Source: Cellulomonas wangsupingiae
GTDB taxonomy: Bacteria > Actinomycetota > Actinomycetes > Actinomycetales > Cellulomonadaceae
NCBI RefSeq assembly: GCF_024508275.1
Contig: NZ_CP101989.1
Location: 3,534,001-3,598,000, forward strand
Length of the DNA stretch: 64,000 nucleotides
Direction: 5' to 3'
Made by a program: the position numbers and the translations under genes. Below are positions 42,005 through 50,996 of the stretch, piece after piece; position 1 is the first letter of the stretch; each line of letters begins with the position of its first letter. The notes under the pieces are model-generated. The model searched no databases. It had not been told where the DNA came from and saw only the letters and a program-made list of their open reading frames with translations.

Positions 42005-42730
42005 GTGGCGGATCTGCTGCTGCTCACACCTGCGTCCGGCGGCTCGGCACAGGTGCTTCCCGCGTTGGGGCTCCTGTCCCACCGGGTCCGGGTGCTCCCC
42101 GTCGAGCCGTCCGCACTCGTGGACGCCCCGGACGCGGACATCGTCGTGCTCGACGCGCGCCGTGACCTCGTCACCGCACGGACCACGTGCCGGCTCCTGC
42201 GTGCGACGGGTCTGACCGTGCCGCTGGTGCTCGTGCTGACCGAGGGCGGTCTCACGGTCGTCACCGCGGAGTGGGGCGCGAACGACATCGTGCTGGAGCA
42301 CGCGACGCCGGCCGAGGTCGAGACGCGGTTCCGGCTCGTCATGGAGCACGCCGCGTCGTCCTCCTACGACGACGCCCCGCAGGAGATCTCGTCGGGCGAG
42401 CTGACGATCGACGCCGGCGGGTACACCGCGCGGCTGCGGGGGCGGCCGCTGGACCTCACGTACAAGGAGTTCGAGCTCCTCAAGTACCTCGTGCAGCACC
42501 CGGGCCGCGTGTTCACGCGCGCGCAGCTGCTGCAGGAGGTCTGGGGCTACGACTACTACGGGGGCACGCGGACGGTCGACGTCCACGTGCGTCGGCTGCG
42601 GGCCAAGCTCGGGCCCGAGCACGAGCAGCTCATCGGCACGGTGCGCAACGTGGGCTACCGGTTCGACCCGCCCAAGGACCGGCGCCCCGCCGAGGACCGC
42701 AGCGACGTCCCGGAGCCCGCGGGCGCCTGA
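42005..42730 (+). CDS. glnR: Nitrogen regulator GlnR (atypical OmpR-type orphan regulator)
   Basis: A 241-residue GlnR. The N-terminus [12 protein letters not shown] and [20 protein letters not shown] match streptomycete GlnR, with Asp50 in [11 protein letters not shown]; other acidic-pocket residues of normal receivers are missing, as in GlnR. The winged helix is [40 protein letters not shown] and [11 protein letters not shown]. GlnR has no cognate kinase; it activates glnA, amtB and other nitrogen genes in Actinobacteria. It shares the nitrogen theme with GlnH/GlnX and asparaginase in this window. A strong ribosome binding site fixes GTG 42005. Confidence 0.92.
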   Translation: MADLLLLTPASGGSAQVLPALGLLSHRVRVLPVEPSALVDAPDADIVVLDARRDLVTARTTCRLLRATGLTVPLVLVLTEGGLTVVTAEWGANDIVLEHATPAEVETRFRLVMEHAASSSYDDAPQEISSGELTIDAGGYTARLRGRPLDLTYKEFELLKYLVQHPGRVFTRAQLLQEVWGYDYYGGTRTVDVHVRRLRAKLGPEHEQLIGTVRNVGYRFDPPKDRRPAEDRSDVPEPAGA

Positions 42731-42769
42731 GCCGTCGCGCCTCCCCGGGCGGTCGTCGCGCGCGCTCGG

Positions 42770-42775
42770 TAGGCT
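42770..42775 (+). promoter_or_regulatory. -10 box (TAGGCT) upstream of nhaA
   Basis: TAGGCT lies 66 nt before the nhaA GTG, giving a leader of about 60 nt with GAGAGGTG as ribosome binding site. Confidence 0.4.
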
Positions 42776-42841
42776 GGTCTGCGGTGCGCCGGGAAGTCTG
42801 GTCGGCAACGACTCGACCGACCCCTTCCGAGAGGTGCCCCT

Positions 42842-44227
42842 GTGCCCACTGACCAGCCCGGGACCGAGCGGCCCGCGCGCACCCTGTTCGCCGCGCTGAG
42901 CCCCGGCAGCGAGCGCAACCTCGCCGACACCCTGCGCGACGAGCGCACGGGCGGCCTCCTGCTCCTCGCCGGCGCCCTCGCCGCCCTGCTGTGGGCCAAC
43001 CTCGCACCCGAGTCGTACCGCGCGGTCAGCGGGACCGTCATCGGGCCGGCCGCGCTGCACCTCGACCTCGACGTCGCGCACTGGGCGGCCGACGGCCTGC
43101 TCGCGGTCTTCTTCTTCGTCGTCGGGCTCGAGCTGAAGCGGGAGATCGCCGTCGGCGAGCTGCGGCACGTGGCGACGGCGGCCCTGCCCGCGGCCGCGGC
43201 CGTCGGCGGCATGATCGCGCCGGCGGGGATCTACCTGGCCGTCAACGCCGCGATGCCCGGCGGGGCGCCGCAGGGGTGGGCCGTCCCGACGGCGACGGAC
43301 ATCGCGTTCGCGGTGGGGGTCCTGGCGATCGTCGGGCGGGGCGTGCCCGTCGCGCTGCGCGCGTTCCTGCTGACCCTCGCGGTCGTCGACGACCTCCTCG
43401 CGATCGTCATCATCGCGGTGGGCTTCACCGACGCCGTGGCCGTCGGCCTCGTGCTCGGCTCGCTCGCGTGCGTCGCGGCCTTCGCGCTGGCCCTGCGCCG
43501 CGGCCTGCGCTCACCGTTCCTGCTCGTGCCCCTCGCGCTCGCGGCGTGGGCGCTGCTGCACGCGTCCGGCGTGCACGCGACCATCGCCGGGGTGCTCCTC
43601 GGCTTCGCCGTCCCCGCGCTGCCGGGGTCGCTCACCCGGGGAGCCGCGGGCGACGCACCCTCCCTGGCCGAGCACTACGAGCACCTGTGGCGGCCGGTGT
43701 CCGCCGGGTTCGCCGTGCCGGTGTTCGCGCTGTTCGCGGCCGGCGTCACCATCGAGACGGCGACGATCGGGGCGACGTTCGCTCAGCCCGTGGGCCTCGG
43801 CGTCGTCCTCGGGCTCGTGCTCGGCAAGCCCCTGGGCATCACGCTCGCGACGCTCCTGGCCTCCCGGTTCACGCGGGCACGGCTCGCGCCCGGCCTGGGC
43901 TGGTGGGACGTGATCGGCGTCGGCCTGCTCGGCGGCATCGGCTTCACCGTGTCGCTGCTGGTCGGCTCGCTCGCGTTCGGGACGGGGACCACCGAGGCCG
44001 ACGAGGTCGTCGTCGGGGTCCTCGCGGCGTCCCTGCTCGCCGCGCTCACCGGTGGTGCCGTGCTCGCGTGGCGCGGGCGCGTGCACACGTCACGTGCCGG
44101 TGACGTCGCACCGCCCGACGCCGCCGAGCGCGCCGCCGACCCGCAGGCGCCGCCGGCGGTGCCCGACACCGGTGCGCCGGCACCGGGGACGACCGAAGAG
44201 CACCGCGAGCCGGGGGCGAGCGGGTAG
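42842..44227 (+). CDS. nhaA: Na+/H+ antiporter NhaA
   Basis: A 461-residue NhaA-type antiporter with about 12 helices. Typical motifs: DGLLAVFFFVVGLELKREIA, VPTATDIAFAVGVLAIVG and LTLAVVDDLLAIVIIAVG (the Asp-Asp ion site), then FALFAAGVTI and IGFTVSLLVGSLAF. It exchanges two H+ for one Na+. The ~45-residue Pro/Glu-rich C-terminus after the last helix is longer than in the E. coli protein (388 residues). Start is GTG 42842 with GAGAGGTG upstream. Probably monocistronic. Confidence 0.93.
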   Translation: MPTDQPGTERPARTLFAALSPGSERNLADTLRDERTGGLLLLAGALAALLWANLAPESYRAVSGTVIGPAALHLDLDVAHWAADGLLAVFFFVVGLELKREIAVGELRHVATAALPAAAAVGGMIAPAGIYLAVNAAMPGGAPQGWAVPTATDIAFAVGVLAIVGRGVPVALRAFLLTLAVVDDLLAIVIIAVGFTDAVAVGLVLGSLACVAAFALALRRGLRSPFLLVPLALAAWALLHASGVHATIAGVLLGFAVPALPGSLTRGAAGDAPSLAEHYEHLWRPVSAGFAVPVFALFAAGVTIETATIGATFAQPVGLGVVLGLVLGKPLGITLATLLASRFTRARLAPGLGWWDVIGVGLLGGIGFTVSLLVGSLAFGTGTTEADEVVVGVLAASLLAALTGGAVLAWRGRVHTSRAGDVAPPDAAERAADPQAPPAVPDTGAPAPGTTEEHREPGASG

Positions 44228-44230
44228 GTT
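44225..44230 (+). promoter_or_regulatory. -10 box (TAGGTT), leaderless promoter of the alpha/beta hydrolase
   Basis: TAGGTT overlaps the end of nhaA and ends 8 nt before the ATG at 44239. Confidence 0.45.
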
Positions 44231-44238
44231 CGCACCCG

Positions 44239-45168
44239 ATGACCCCCGTCGACTCCGCCACGCTCCTGATCGATGGCCCCTGGGAGCACCGCTTCGTGAC
44301 CGCGAACGGCGCACGCTTCCACGTCGCCGTGACGGGTCCCCAGGACGCCCCGCTCGTCCTGCTGCTGCACGGCATGCCCCAGCTGTGGTGGGCGTGGCGC
44401 CACCAGCTGCCGGTGCTCGCCGGCGCGGGGTACCGCGTCGCCGCGATGGACCTGCGCGGGACCGGCGGGTCGGACAAGCCGCCGCAGGGGTACGACGTCC
44501 CGACGCTCGCGGCCGACGCGGCGGGCGTGGTCCGGTCGCTGGGCGCCGGGTCGGCGGTCGTCGTCGGCTCCGGGACGGGTGGGGACGTCGCGTGGGCCAC
44601 GGCCGCGTACCACCCGGACGTCGTGCGCGCGATCGGCGTCCTGGGGGCGCCGCACCCGCTCGACGCGGTGGCGCTGCCGCGCCCGGCCCTCGGCCCGTCG
44701 GCGGCCGCGCTGCTCGCGTTCGCGCAGCTGCCGTCCCTGCCCGAGCGCGCCATGACGCAGGGCGACCTCGTGGACCGGATGCTCACGCACTGGGGCGGGG
44801 TGCCCGGCCTGCCGGACCGCCTGGCGGTCGAGACGTACCGGCGGGCCGTGCGCGTGCCGTTCGCCGCCCACAGCCAGCTCGAGCAGGTGCGCTGGCTCGT
44901 GCGGTCCATGCCCCGGCCCGACGGCAGCCGCTACCGCGCGGCGCTGCGGGCGGCGCGCCCGGTGCCCGTCCTGCAGGTGCACGGTCTGCGCGACGGGCTG
45001 CGGCCCGCGTCCGGTGCGGCCCTGCGCGCCGGCACCGCCGAGCTGGCGCGGCCCTACCGGTTCGAGCTGCTGCACGGCGCCGGGCACTACCTGCCCGACC
45101 AGGCCCCGGGGCTCGTCGGCGAGCTGCTCGTGGACTGGCTGGCGGAGGTCGACGCCGTCAGTCCCTGA
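44239..45168 (+). CDS. Alpha/beta hydrolase (epoxide hydrolase-like)
   Basis: A 309-residue alpha/beta hydrolase. [20 protein letters not shown] is the HG oxyanion region with a WWAWRHQL motif typical of epoxide hydrolase-like enzymes; [20 protein letters not shown] follows. The nucleophile elbow reads [16 protein letters not shown], so Ser, not Asp, is in the elbow (GSGTGG): this argues against an epoxide hydrolase or dehalogenase. The His is in [14 protein letters not shown]. Substrate unknown. In mycobacteria a comparable hydrolase (Rv3670-type) sits near nth/crp. Its end overlaps the convergent nth by 11 bp. Confidence 0.85.
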   Translation: MTPVDSATLLIDGPWEHRFVTANGARFHVAVTGPQDAPLVLLLHGMPQLWWAWRHQLPVLAGAGYRVAAMDLRGTGGSDKPPQGYDVPTLAADAAGVVRSLGAGSAVVVGSGTGGDVAWATAAYHPDVVRAIGVLGAPHPLDAVALPRPALGPSAAALLAFAQLPSLPERAMTQGDLVDRMLTHWGGVPGLPDRLAVETYRRAVRVPFAAHSQLEQVRWLVRSMPRPDGSRYRAALRAARPVPVLQVHGLRDGLRPASGAALRAGTAELARPYRFELLHGAGHYLPDQAPGLVGELLVDWLAEVDAVSP

Positions 45169-45856
45169 CCATCTCCGCGGCGACGACGGGATCCGTCTCG
45201 CCGATCCCGGCCGAGGGGCACATCGTGGCCACGGGGCACGCGCCGCACGCGGGGCGCCGCGCGAAGCAGGTGCGTCGCCCGTGGAAGATCAGCCGGTGCG
45301 AGGCCATGGTCCACTCACGCTTCTCGAGGAGCGCGCCGAGCTCGGCCTCGATGACGACGGGGTCCTCGCTCGTCGTGTAGCCGAGGCGCTGCGACAGCCG
45401 CTGCACGTGCGTGTCGACCGTGATGCCCGGGACGCCGAACGCGTTGCCGAGGACGACGTTGGCCGTCTTGCGCCCCACGCCCGGCAGCGTCACGAGGTCG
45501 TCGAGCCGCGCAGGGACCTGGCCACCGAACCGCTCGACGAGCGCCGCGCCGATCCCGCTGACCGACCGCGCCTTGGCCCGGAAGAAGCCCGTCGGCCGCA
45601 GCACGTCCTCCAGGTCCTGCAGGTCCGCGGTCGCCATCGCCGCCGCGTCGGGCCACCGGTCGAACAGCTCGGGCGTCGTCTGGTTCACGCGGACGTCCGT
45701 GGTCTGCGCCGACAGCACGGTCGCGATCAGCAGCTCGAACGGGTTGCGGAAGTCCAGCTCGCACCGCGCGTCGGGGTACCTCACCGACAGCGCACGGTCG
45801 ACACGGCGGGCACGCCGCGTCCGGGCGAGCTGGCTCTCCTGCACGGTGGCGTCCAC
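45158..45856 (-). CDS. nth: Endonuclease III (DNA glycosylase/AP lyase)
   Basis: A 232-residue Nth. [20 protein letters not shown] and [20 protein letters not shown] (helix-hairpin-helix with catalytic Lys) precede the catalytic Asp in [13 protein letters not shown]. The [4Fe-4S] cysteines are in [17 protein letters not shown] (C-x7-C-x2-C-x5-C spacing). It removes oxidised pyrimidines in base excision repair. A -10 box six bases before the GTG at 45856 indicates leaderless expression. The order nth, crp, RidA, DUF4177, whiB, ponA2 matches mycobacteria. Confidence 0.95.
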   Translation of the reverse strand: MDATVQESQLARTRRARRVDRALSVRYPDARCELDFRNPFELLIATVLSAQTTDVRVNQTTPELFDRWPDAAAMATADLQDLEDVLRPTGFFRAKARSVSGIGAALVERFGGQVPARLDDLVTLPGVGRKTANVVLGNAFGVPGITVDTHVQRLSQRLGYTTSEDPVVIEAELGALLEKREWTMASHRLIFHGRRTCFARRPACGACPVATMCPSAGIGETDPVVAAEMVRD

Positions 45857-45862
45857 GCGGTG

Positions 45863-45868
45863 AGCCTA
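45863..45868 (-). promoter_or_regulatory. -10 box (TAGGCT), leaderless promoter of nth
   Basis: On the minus strand TAGGCT ends 6 nt before the GTG at 45856. Confidence 0.45.
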
Positions 45869-45984
45869 CGTGGCGTACGCCACACCGGGGGCCCGGGACG
45901 GCGACGTTGGTCCTGGCGGGTGAAGGAACGTGAGGATCGTCGCGGAACGGTCAAGTCCGCGCCCGATCCGGCCGAACCCCCGGC

Positions 45985-46395
45985 GTGACGTCCCGCGTCG
46001 AGTCCCTGCACTCCCTCCGCCTGGAGCGCCGCGCGCTGCGCGCCGAGCGCGACCGGGTCAGGTGGTGGCGCCGGGTCGTGCGTGCCCGCCTGGACCTCGC
46101 CGTGGCCGCCGCGGCACCGCCCGGCCCCCTCGGGGAGGACGTGGCGTTCGTGCTGCCGCTCGACGTGTGCCTGCAGGTCCCGCGCGCGGACGAGCTGCGC
46201 GCCGCGCTCCCCGTGGGCGCGGCTCACGAGGTCGGCCTGCTGCCCGACCTGCGCGCCCTCGACGCCCGGCTCGAGGCCTACGGCCGAGGCGTGGACCACG
46301 CGCTGGCCGACGCCACGGCACGGCTGGTGGCGCGGCTGGCCGCCGACCCCGGCTCGGCCCTGCGCGCACGCGCGGCCGCGGTCGAGGGCCCGTGA
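45985..46395 (+). CDS. Conserved hypothetical protein upstream of crp
   Basis: A 136-residue, Arg/Ala/Leu-rich helical protein: SLHSLRLERRALRAERDRVR, WWRRVVRARLDLAVA, then a middle with FVLPLDVCLQVPRADELRAA and a C-terminal helix. It has no membrane segment or known motif. The length and the conserved-looking RVRWWRRVVRARLDLAVA helix suggest a real gene; it begins at GTG 45985. It lies 153 bp upstream of crp in the same direction. Function unknown. Confidence 0.7.
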   Translation: MTSRVESLHSLRLERRALRAERDRVRWWRRVVRARLDLAVAAAAPPGPLGEDVAFVLPLDVCLQVPRADELRAALPVGAAHEVGLLPDLRALDARLEAYGRGVDHALADATARLVARLAADPGSALRARAAAVEGP

Positions 46396-46548
46396 CGCCC
46401 GGCGAGCACGGCGGCCGCCCCGATGCACCGCCCGCACCCGGCGACGCGCGCAAGCGCCTCGATGGGGCAGACTGGCTCACGGGTCCGACCTCGTCGTCGG
46501 ACACGACGCGCGCCCGCGGTCACCGCGGGGAGAAGGGAAGGAACCGCC

Positions 46549-47226
46549 GTGGCGGAGGACATCGTGCTGACGGCGCCGCTGTTCGCGGGCATGGACGAGG
46601 AGTCCTCGGGGGCGCTCATCGCCTCGATGAAGGTCCTCGACGTCACCCGGGGCGACGTGCTGTTCCATGAGGGCGAGCCGGGAGACCGGCTCTACCTGGT
46701 GCGGGACGGCAAGATCAAGCTGGGCCGGCGTTCCAACGACGGCCGCGAGAACCTGCTGGCCGTGCTCGGCCCGGGCGAGATGTTCGGCGAGCTGTCCCTG
46801 TTCGACCCGGGGCCGCGCACCGCGACGGCCACGGTCGTCGCGGACGCCGTCGTGCTGGAGCTCGGGCACCACGAGCTCGTGACGTGGCTGGCGGACAAGC
46901 CGACGGTCGCCGAGCACCTGCTGCAGGCCCTCGCGCGGCGCCTGCGCCGCACCAACGAGGCGCTCGCGGACCTCGTCTTCTCCGACGTCCCGGGCCGTGT
47001 CGCCAAGGCCCTGCTCGACCTGTCGACGCGGTTCGGCCAGCCGGTGGACGAGGGGATCCGCGTGGCGCACGACCTCACGCAGGAGGAGCTCGCCCAGCTC
47101 GTCGGCGCGTCGCGCGAGACCGTCAACAAGGCGCTCGCCGACTTCGCCGCCCGCGGCTGGGTGCGTCGCGAGGGCCGTGCCGTGGTCCTGCTCGACGTCG
47201 ACCGCCTCGAGCGCCGCGCCCGCTGA
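46549..47226 (+). CDS. crp: Crp/Fnr-family cAMP receptor-type transcription regulator
   Basis: A 225-residue regulator of the actinobacterial Crp/GlxR type. The cyclic-nucleotide pocket is GEMFGELSLFDPGPRTATAT with Arg/Thr phosphate ligands; LYLVRDGKIKLGRRSNDGRE forms beta strands. The helix-turn-helix is LTQEELAQLVGASRETVNKA followed by LADFAARGWVRREG. It binds cAMP and controls carbon and energy genes. GTG 46549 follows GGGAAGGAACC. The gene order nth-crp-ridA-whiB4-ponA2 is that of mycobacteria (Rv3674c-Rv3682), where crp is Rv3676. Confidence 0.93.
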   Translation: MAEDIVLTAPLFAGMDEESSGALIASMKVLDVTRGDVLFHEGEPGDRLYLVRDGKIKLGRRSNDGRENLLAVLGPGEMFGELSLFDPGPRTATATVVADAVVLELGHHELVTWLADKPTVAEHLLQALARRLRRTNEALADLVFSDVPGRVAKALLDLSTRFGQPVDEGIRVAHDLTQEELAQLVGASRETVNKALADFAARGWVRREGRAVVLLDVDRLERRAR

Positions 47227-47266
47227 CGCCACCACCCCGCCGCGCCGCGTGGGCGGCCCGGGGTCG

Positions 47267-47776
47267 TCAGTCGGTCTCGACGACGAGCTCCACCTCGACC
47301 GGCGAGTCGAGCGGCAGCACCGCGACACCCACGGCGGAGCGCGCGTGCACGCCTGCCTGCCCGAAGACCTCGTGCAGCAGCACGCTCGCTCCGTTGAGGA
47401 CGGCGGGCTGCGCGGTGAACGCGGGGTCGCAGGCCACGAAGCCGACGACCTTGACCACGCGCCGCACACGGTCCAGCGCGGCGAGCGGGTCGACCGGGTC
47501 GCCGGCCGCCTCGGCCGCCAGCAGCGCGCCCACCGCGGCGAGCGCGTTGAGCGCCGCCGTGCGCGCGAGCCCGGCGGCGGCGTCCTGGTCGACGTCGCGC
47601 CCGACCTTGCCGGTCACCGGCAGCGCCCCGTCGACGAACGGGAGCTGACCCGACGTCCAGACGTGCGTGCCGCTGCGCACCGCGGGCACGTAGGCCCCGA
47701 CGGGCGCGGCCGCGGACGGCAGGGTCAGACCCAGCTCGGCGAGGCGCGCCGCGACGCGGCCGGGGGCCGCCGTCAC
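47267..47776 (-). CDS. RidA-family (YjgF/YER057c/UK114) protein
   Basis: A 169-residue RidA-like protein. RLAELGLTLPSAAAPVGAYV is typical of the longer actinobacterial subtype, followed by GTHVWTSGQLPFVDG (RidA GQ motif), KVGRDVDQDAAAGLARTAAL and VLNGASVLLHEVFGQAGVHA, ARSAVGVAVLPLDSPVEVEL. RidA proteins hydrolyse reactive enamine/imine intermediates; this subtype may not keep the catalytic Arg. GTG 47776 overlaps the stop of the DUF4177 gene (GTGA), so they are coupled. It ends 40 bp from the convergent crp. Confidence 0.88.
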   Translation of the reverse strand: MTAAPGRVAARLAELGLTLPSAAAPVGAYVPAVRSGTHVWTSGQLPFVDGALPVTGKVGRDVDQDAAAGLARTAALNALAAVGALLAAEAAGDPVDPLAALDRVRRVVKVVGFVACDPAFTAQPAVLNGASVLLHEVFGQAGVHARSAVGVAVLPLDSPVEVELVVETD

Positions 47777-47931
47777 GCGCTCGTGGGGCGCTTGAGGTAC
47801 GCCACGAGGCCCGCGTCGGGGCCCTGGATCACGGTCACGAGCTCCCACCCGTCCGAGCCCCACTGGTCGAGGATCGCCTTGGTGGCGTGAATGATGAGCG
47901 GAACGGTCGCGTACTCCCACTGGGTCGCCAT
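47773..47931 (-). CDS. DUF4177 small protein
   Basis: ATG 47931 to stop 47773 encodes 52 residues: MATQWEYATVPLIIHATKAI then LDQWGSDGWELVTVIQGPDA. The WEYATVPL start and GWELVTV strand define DUF4177, a small single-domain family of unknown function. It is coupled to the RidA-type gene by a 4-bp overlap, as in mycobacteria (Rv3678A/Rv3678c), and has a -10 box six bases upstream of the ATG. It is too short for many gene finders. Confidence 0.88.
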   Translation of the reverse strand: MATQWEYATVPLIIHATKAILDQWGSDGWELVTVIQGPDAGLVAYLKRPTSA

Positions 47932-47937
47932 GCCTGC

Positions 47938-47943
47938 AGCCTA
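47938..47943 (-). promoter_or_regulatory. -10 box (TAGGCT), leaderless promoter of the DUF4177-RidA pair
   Basis: On the minus strand TAGGCT ends 6 nt before the ATG at 47931. Confidence 0.5.
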
Positions 47944-47972
47944 GTGCGGGCGCCGACAGGCCATGGAAGCGC

Positions 47973-48287
47973 TCACACACCGCCCAGGGCGACCAGCGCC
48001 GGCTCCGAGCCCACGAGCTCGGCGCGCCACGACGCCACGTCGGGCCGGCGCCGCAGCAGCGCGCGTCGCTCCCGCTCGGTCATCCCGCCCCACACGCCGA
48101 AGTCGGCGCGGCTGTCGAGCGCGTCGGCGAGGCAGTCGAGCCGCACCGGGCAGCCCTGGCACACGGCCCGGGCCTCACGCTGGGCGGCACCCTCCACGAA
48201 CAGCGCGTCGGGCGCGTGCTTGCCCTGGCCGCAGGACGCCAGCGCCGTCCAGTGCCCCTCGTACTCGTGTGCCCCCAGGCCTGTCAC
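47973..48287 (-). CDS. WhiB-family Fe-S regulator (WhiB4/WblA type)
   Basis: A 104-residue WhiB protein. The four [4Fe-4S] cysteines are C19, C43, C46 and C52 (CQGCPVRLDC), followed by DFGVWGGMTERERRALLRRR, the GVWGG turn and basic helix. WhiB proteins are Fe-S or disulfide redox-sensing transcription factors found only in Actinobacteria. Divergence from ponA2 and neighbouring crp/RidA genes match WhiB4 in mycobacteria and WblA in Streptomyces. It starts at GTG 48287. Subtype assignment rests on synteny. Confidence 0.92.
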   Translation of the reverse strand: MTGLGAHEYEGHWTALASCGQGKHAPDALFVEGAAQREARAVCQGCPVRLDCLADALDSRADFGVWGGMTERERRALLRRRPDVASWRAELVGSEPALVALGGV

Positions 48288-48465
48288 GTCTTCCTCCGCG
48301 TGTCGCTCCCTGCGTGTCGCCGCCGTGACGGTATCGGCATCGGACGGGTCCTGACGAGACCCCGGACGGGTCTTTTCCGCCGGACGGCCCTACTGACGGT
48401 GTGCAGGTCCCGTGGAGGACCCGCCCGGGGCCGCGGACGACCCCCACGACGACAGGCGCCCCCGC

Positions 48466-48471
48466 TACCCT
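48466..48471 (+). promoter_or_regulatory. -10 box (TACCCT), leaderless promoter of ponA2
   Basis: TACCCT ends 7 nt before the ATG at 48479; no ribosome binding site is present. Confidence 0.5.
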
Positions 48472-48478
48472 GACAGGC

Positions 48479-50986
48479 ATGCCGACCCCTGCCCGCGCGC
48501 GCGGACGCAAGGTCAGCGCCGTCCAGGCGTTGGCCCTGCTGCTCTCCTTCTGCCTCGTCGCCGGGATCGGTGGCGTCCTCGCCGCCGGCCTGGCGCTGCC
48601 CGGCGTCGCCGTCGCGAACGGCCTGACGGGCATGTCCGTCACCGCGTTCGACGACCTGCCGAGCGAGCTCGAGCAGAAGCCCCTGCCGGAGAAGTCGGAG
48701 ATCCTGGCAGCCGACGGCACGCTGCTCGCGACGTTCTACGACCAGAACCGCATCGTCGTCCCGCTGTCCGAGATCGCGCCGATCATGCGGAAGGCCGTCA
48801 TCGCCGTCGAGGACCGCCGGTTCTACGAGCACTCGGGCGTGGACCCCGCCAGCATGCTGCGCGCCGCCGTCGCGTCGGCGGGCGGCGAGACCCAGGGTGC
48901 GTCCACGCTGACGCAGCAGTACGTCAAGAACGTCTTCCTGGACGCGGCGGAGCGGGTCGAGGACAAGAACGAGCGTGCACGGCTGCGCGCCGCGGCGAAG
49001 AACAACAAGGGACCCGAGGGCATCGCCCGCAAGCTCCGCGAGGCCAAGATCGCCATCACGCTCGAGAAGACGATGTCGAAGGACGAGATCCTCGAGAAGT
49101 ACCTCAACATCGCCGCGTTCGGTGCGTCCGTGTACGGCGTCGAGTCGGCCTCGCAGTACTTCTTCAGCAAGTCCGCCAAGGACCTCAACTACATCGAGGC
49201 GGCGACGATCGCCGGGATCACGCAGTCGCCGAGCGCGTGGGACCCGGTCGGCCCGGCGAACGAGACGCCCGAGCAGGACGCCAAGAGGTACGCCGACTCC
49301 CAGAAGCGCCGCGACAAGGTGCTGCGCGACATGGAGCAGGAGCACTACATCACGGCCGAGGAGCTCGCGGCCGGTCTCGCGACGCCGGTCGAGGCGACCC
49401 TGCACGTCTCCCCGCTGCGGCAGGGCTGCATGTCGGCGGGCGAGGTCGTCCCGGGCTCCGGCTTCTTCTGCGACTACGTCACCAAGGTCATCGCCAACGA
49501 CCCGGCGTTCGGTGCGACCGCGCAGGAGCGCAAGAACCAGCTCTACAAGGGTGGCCTGCGCATCACCACGACGCTGGTCCCCGGCGAGCAGGCCGTGGCC
49601 GACGCCGAGGTCAAGAACGGCGTCCCGGTGGACGACCCGTCGGGCATCGCCAGCTCGATCGTCACGGTCGAGCCCGGCACCGGCAAGATCACCGCGATGG
49701 CGCAGAACCGCAACTACTCGGCGCTGGCCGAGCAGCAGCCCGGCGAGACGTCCGTCAACTACAACACCAGCTACCAGTACGGCGGGTCCGGCGGCTTCAG
49801 CCCGGGCTCGACGTTCAAGGTGTTCACGCTGCTCGAGTGGCTCAAGAAGGGCCACGCGCTGCAGGAGACGGTCAACGGCACGCGCCTGCAGTACAACATG
49901 AGCGAGTTCTCGGCCGGCTGCATCGGGCGCCTGACGGGCCCGCCCTACAAGTTCGGCAACTCCGAGGGCGGCCGCGCGATCCCGCAGACCGTTCTCGACG
50001 CGACGAGGAACTCGGTCAACTCCGCGTACATGGCCATGGCGGCGCAGCTCGACCTGTGCGACATCATGAACGGCGCGGCCGCGCTCGGCGTGACCAAGGC
50101 GGGGAACCCGGCCACGAACGACCCGGCGATCAACACCCCCGCCGGTGACGTCCCGTTCGACCCGCTGCCGGGCAACGTCCTCGGCTCGCAGTCGACCTCG
50201 CCGCTGCGGATGGCCGCGGCCTACGCGACGTTCGCGTCGAACGGCACCTACTGCAAGCCGATCGCCATCACGAGCGTCGTCGACGCGAGCGGTGCCGAGC
50301 TGCCCGTCCCGACCGCCGACTGCCAGGCGGGCGCCGTCGAGCCGAAGTACGCCTCGGCGATCAACTACACGCTGAGCAACGTGTGGTCCGGTACCGCCAA
50401 GAGCGTCGAGAAGCCGCCGTTCCCCTCGGCCGGCAAGACCGGCACGACGTCGGACAACGAGTACAACTGGTTCCTCGGGTACACCCCGCTGCGGGCGACC
50501 GCCGTCTGGGTCGGGTACAGCGGTGAGTTCACCTCGATGAACGGCGCGACCATCAACGGCAAGACGTACTACCGGGGCCCGTACGGCTCGTCGATCGCCG
50601 CCCCCACGTGGAGCCGGTACATGAGCCAGATCCTGGCCGGCGTGGACAACCCGGACTTCGCGGCGCCCGCGAACCGCGAGATCGAGGGCGAGCGCGTCGG
50701 GGTGCCGTCGGTGCTCGGCCAGAGCGAGCAGCAGGCCCGGGCGTCGCTCGAGCGGGCCGGTTTCCGCGTCTCGGTCTCCGGCGAGCAGGTGCCGTCGGCG
50801 TACCCGCCGGGGACCGTCGCGGAGCAGTCGGCGTCGAGCGCGACGAGGGGCGGGACCATCACGATCAAGCTGTCGAGCGGGCAGCCGCCCGCCGGCCCGG
50901 GCGGCGGGCAGCCCGGGCCCGGCGGCGGGCCGGGCGGCGGCCAGGGCGGCGGCGAGGGACGCCCCGGCCCCGGCGGCCGGCCGTGA
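48479..50986 (+). CDS. ponA2: Bifunctional penicillin-binding protein PonA2 with PASTA domain
   Basis: An 835-residue class A PBP. A membrane helix near 18-42 (LALLLSFCLVAGIGGVLAAG) is followed by the GT51 glycosyltransferase: IAVEDRRFYEHSGVD (catalytic Glu) and STLTQQYVKNVFL. The transpeptidase motifs are GSTFK (SxxK), NSVNSAYM (SxN) and GKTGTT (KTG). A PASTA domain (VPSVLGQSEQQARASLERAG) and a Gly/Pro-rich tail end the protein. It polymerises and cross-links peptidoglycan. ATG 48479 is placed by the leaderless promoter. Divergent from the WhiB gene and followed by the phosphoesterase, as in mycobacteria. Confidence 0.95.
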   Translation: MPTPARARGRKVSAVQALALLLSFCLVAGIGGVLAAGLALPGVAVANGLTGMSVTAFDDLPSELEQKPLPEKSEILAADGTLLATFYDQNRIVVPLSEIAPIMRKAVIAVEDRRFYEHSGVDPASMLRAAVASAGGETQGASTLTQQYVKNVFLDAAERVEDKNERARLRAAAKNNKGPEGIARKLREAKIAITLEKTMSKDEILEKYLNIAAFGASVYGVESASQYFFSKSAKDLNYIEAATIAGITQSPSAWDPVGPANETPEQDAKRYADSQKRRDKVLRDMEQEHYITAEELAAGLATPVEATLHVSPLRQGCMSAGEVVPGSGFFCDYVTKVIANDPAFGATAQERKNQLYKGGLRITTTLVPGEQAVADAEVKNGVPVDDPSGIASSIVTVEPGTGKITAMAQNRNYSALAEQQPGETSVNYNTSYQYGGSGGFSPGSTFKVFTLLEWLKKGHALQETVNGTRLQYNMSEFSAGCIGRLTGPPYKFGNSEGGRAIPQTVLDATRNSVNSAYMAMAAQLDLCDIMNGAAALGVTKAGNPATNDPAINTPAGDVPFDPLPGNVLGSQSTSPLRMAAAYATFASNGTYCKPIAITSVVDASGAELPVPTADCQAGAVEPKYASAINYTLSNVWSGTAKSVEKPPFPSAGKTGTTSDNEYNWFLGYTPLRATAVWVGYSGEFTSMNGATINGKTYYRGPYGSSIAAPTWSRYMSQILAGVDNPDFAAPANREIEGERVGVPSVLGQSEQQARASLERAGFRVSVSGEQVPSAYPPGTVAEQSASSATRGGTITIKLSSGQPPAGPGGGQPGPGGGPGGGQGGGEGRPGPGGRP

Positions 50987-50996
50987 CGGCTGACCG

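Noticed and set aside
44239..45168. Haloalkane dehalogenase or epoxide hydrolase
   Set aside because: The nucleophile elbow has Ser (GSGTGG) rather than Asp, so only a general alpha/beta hydrolase call is kept.
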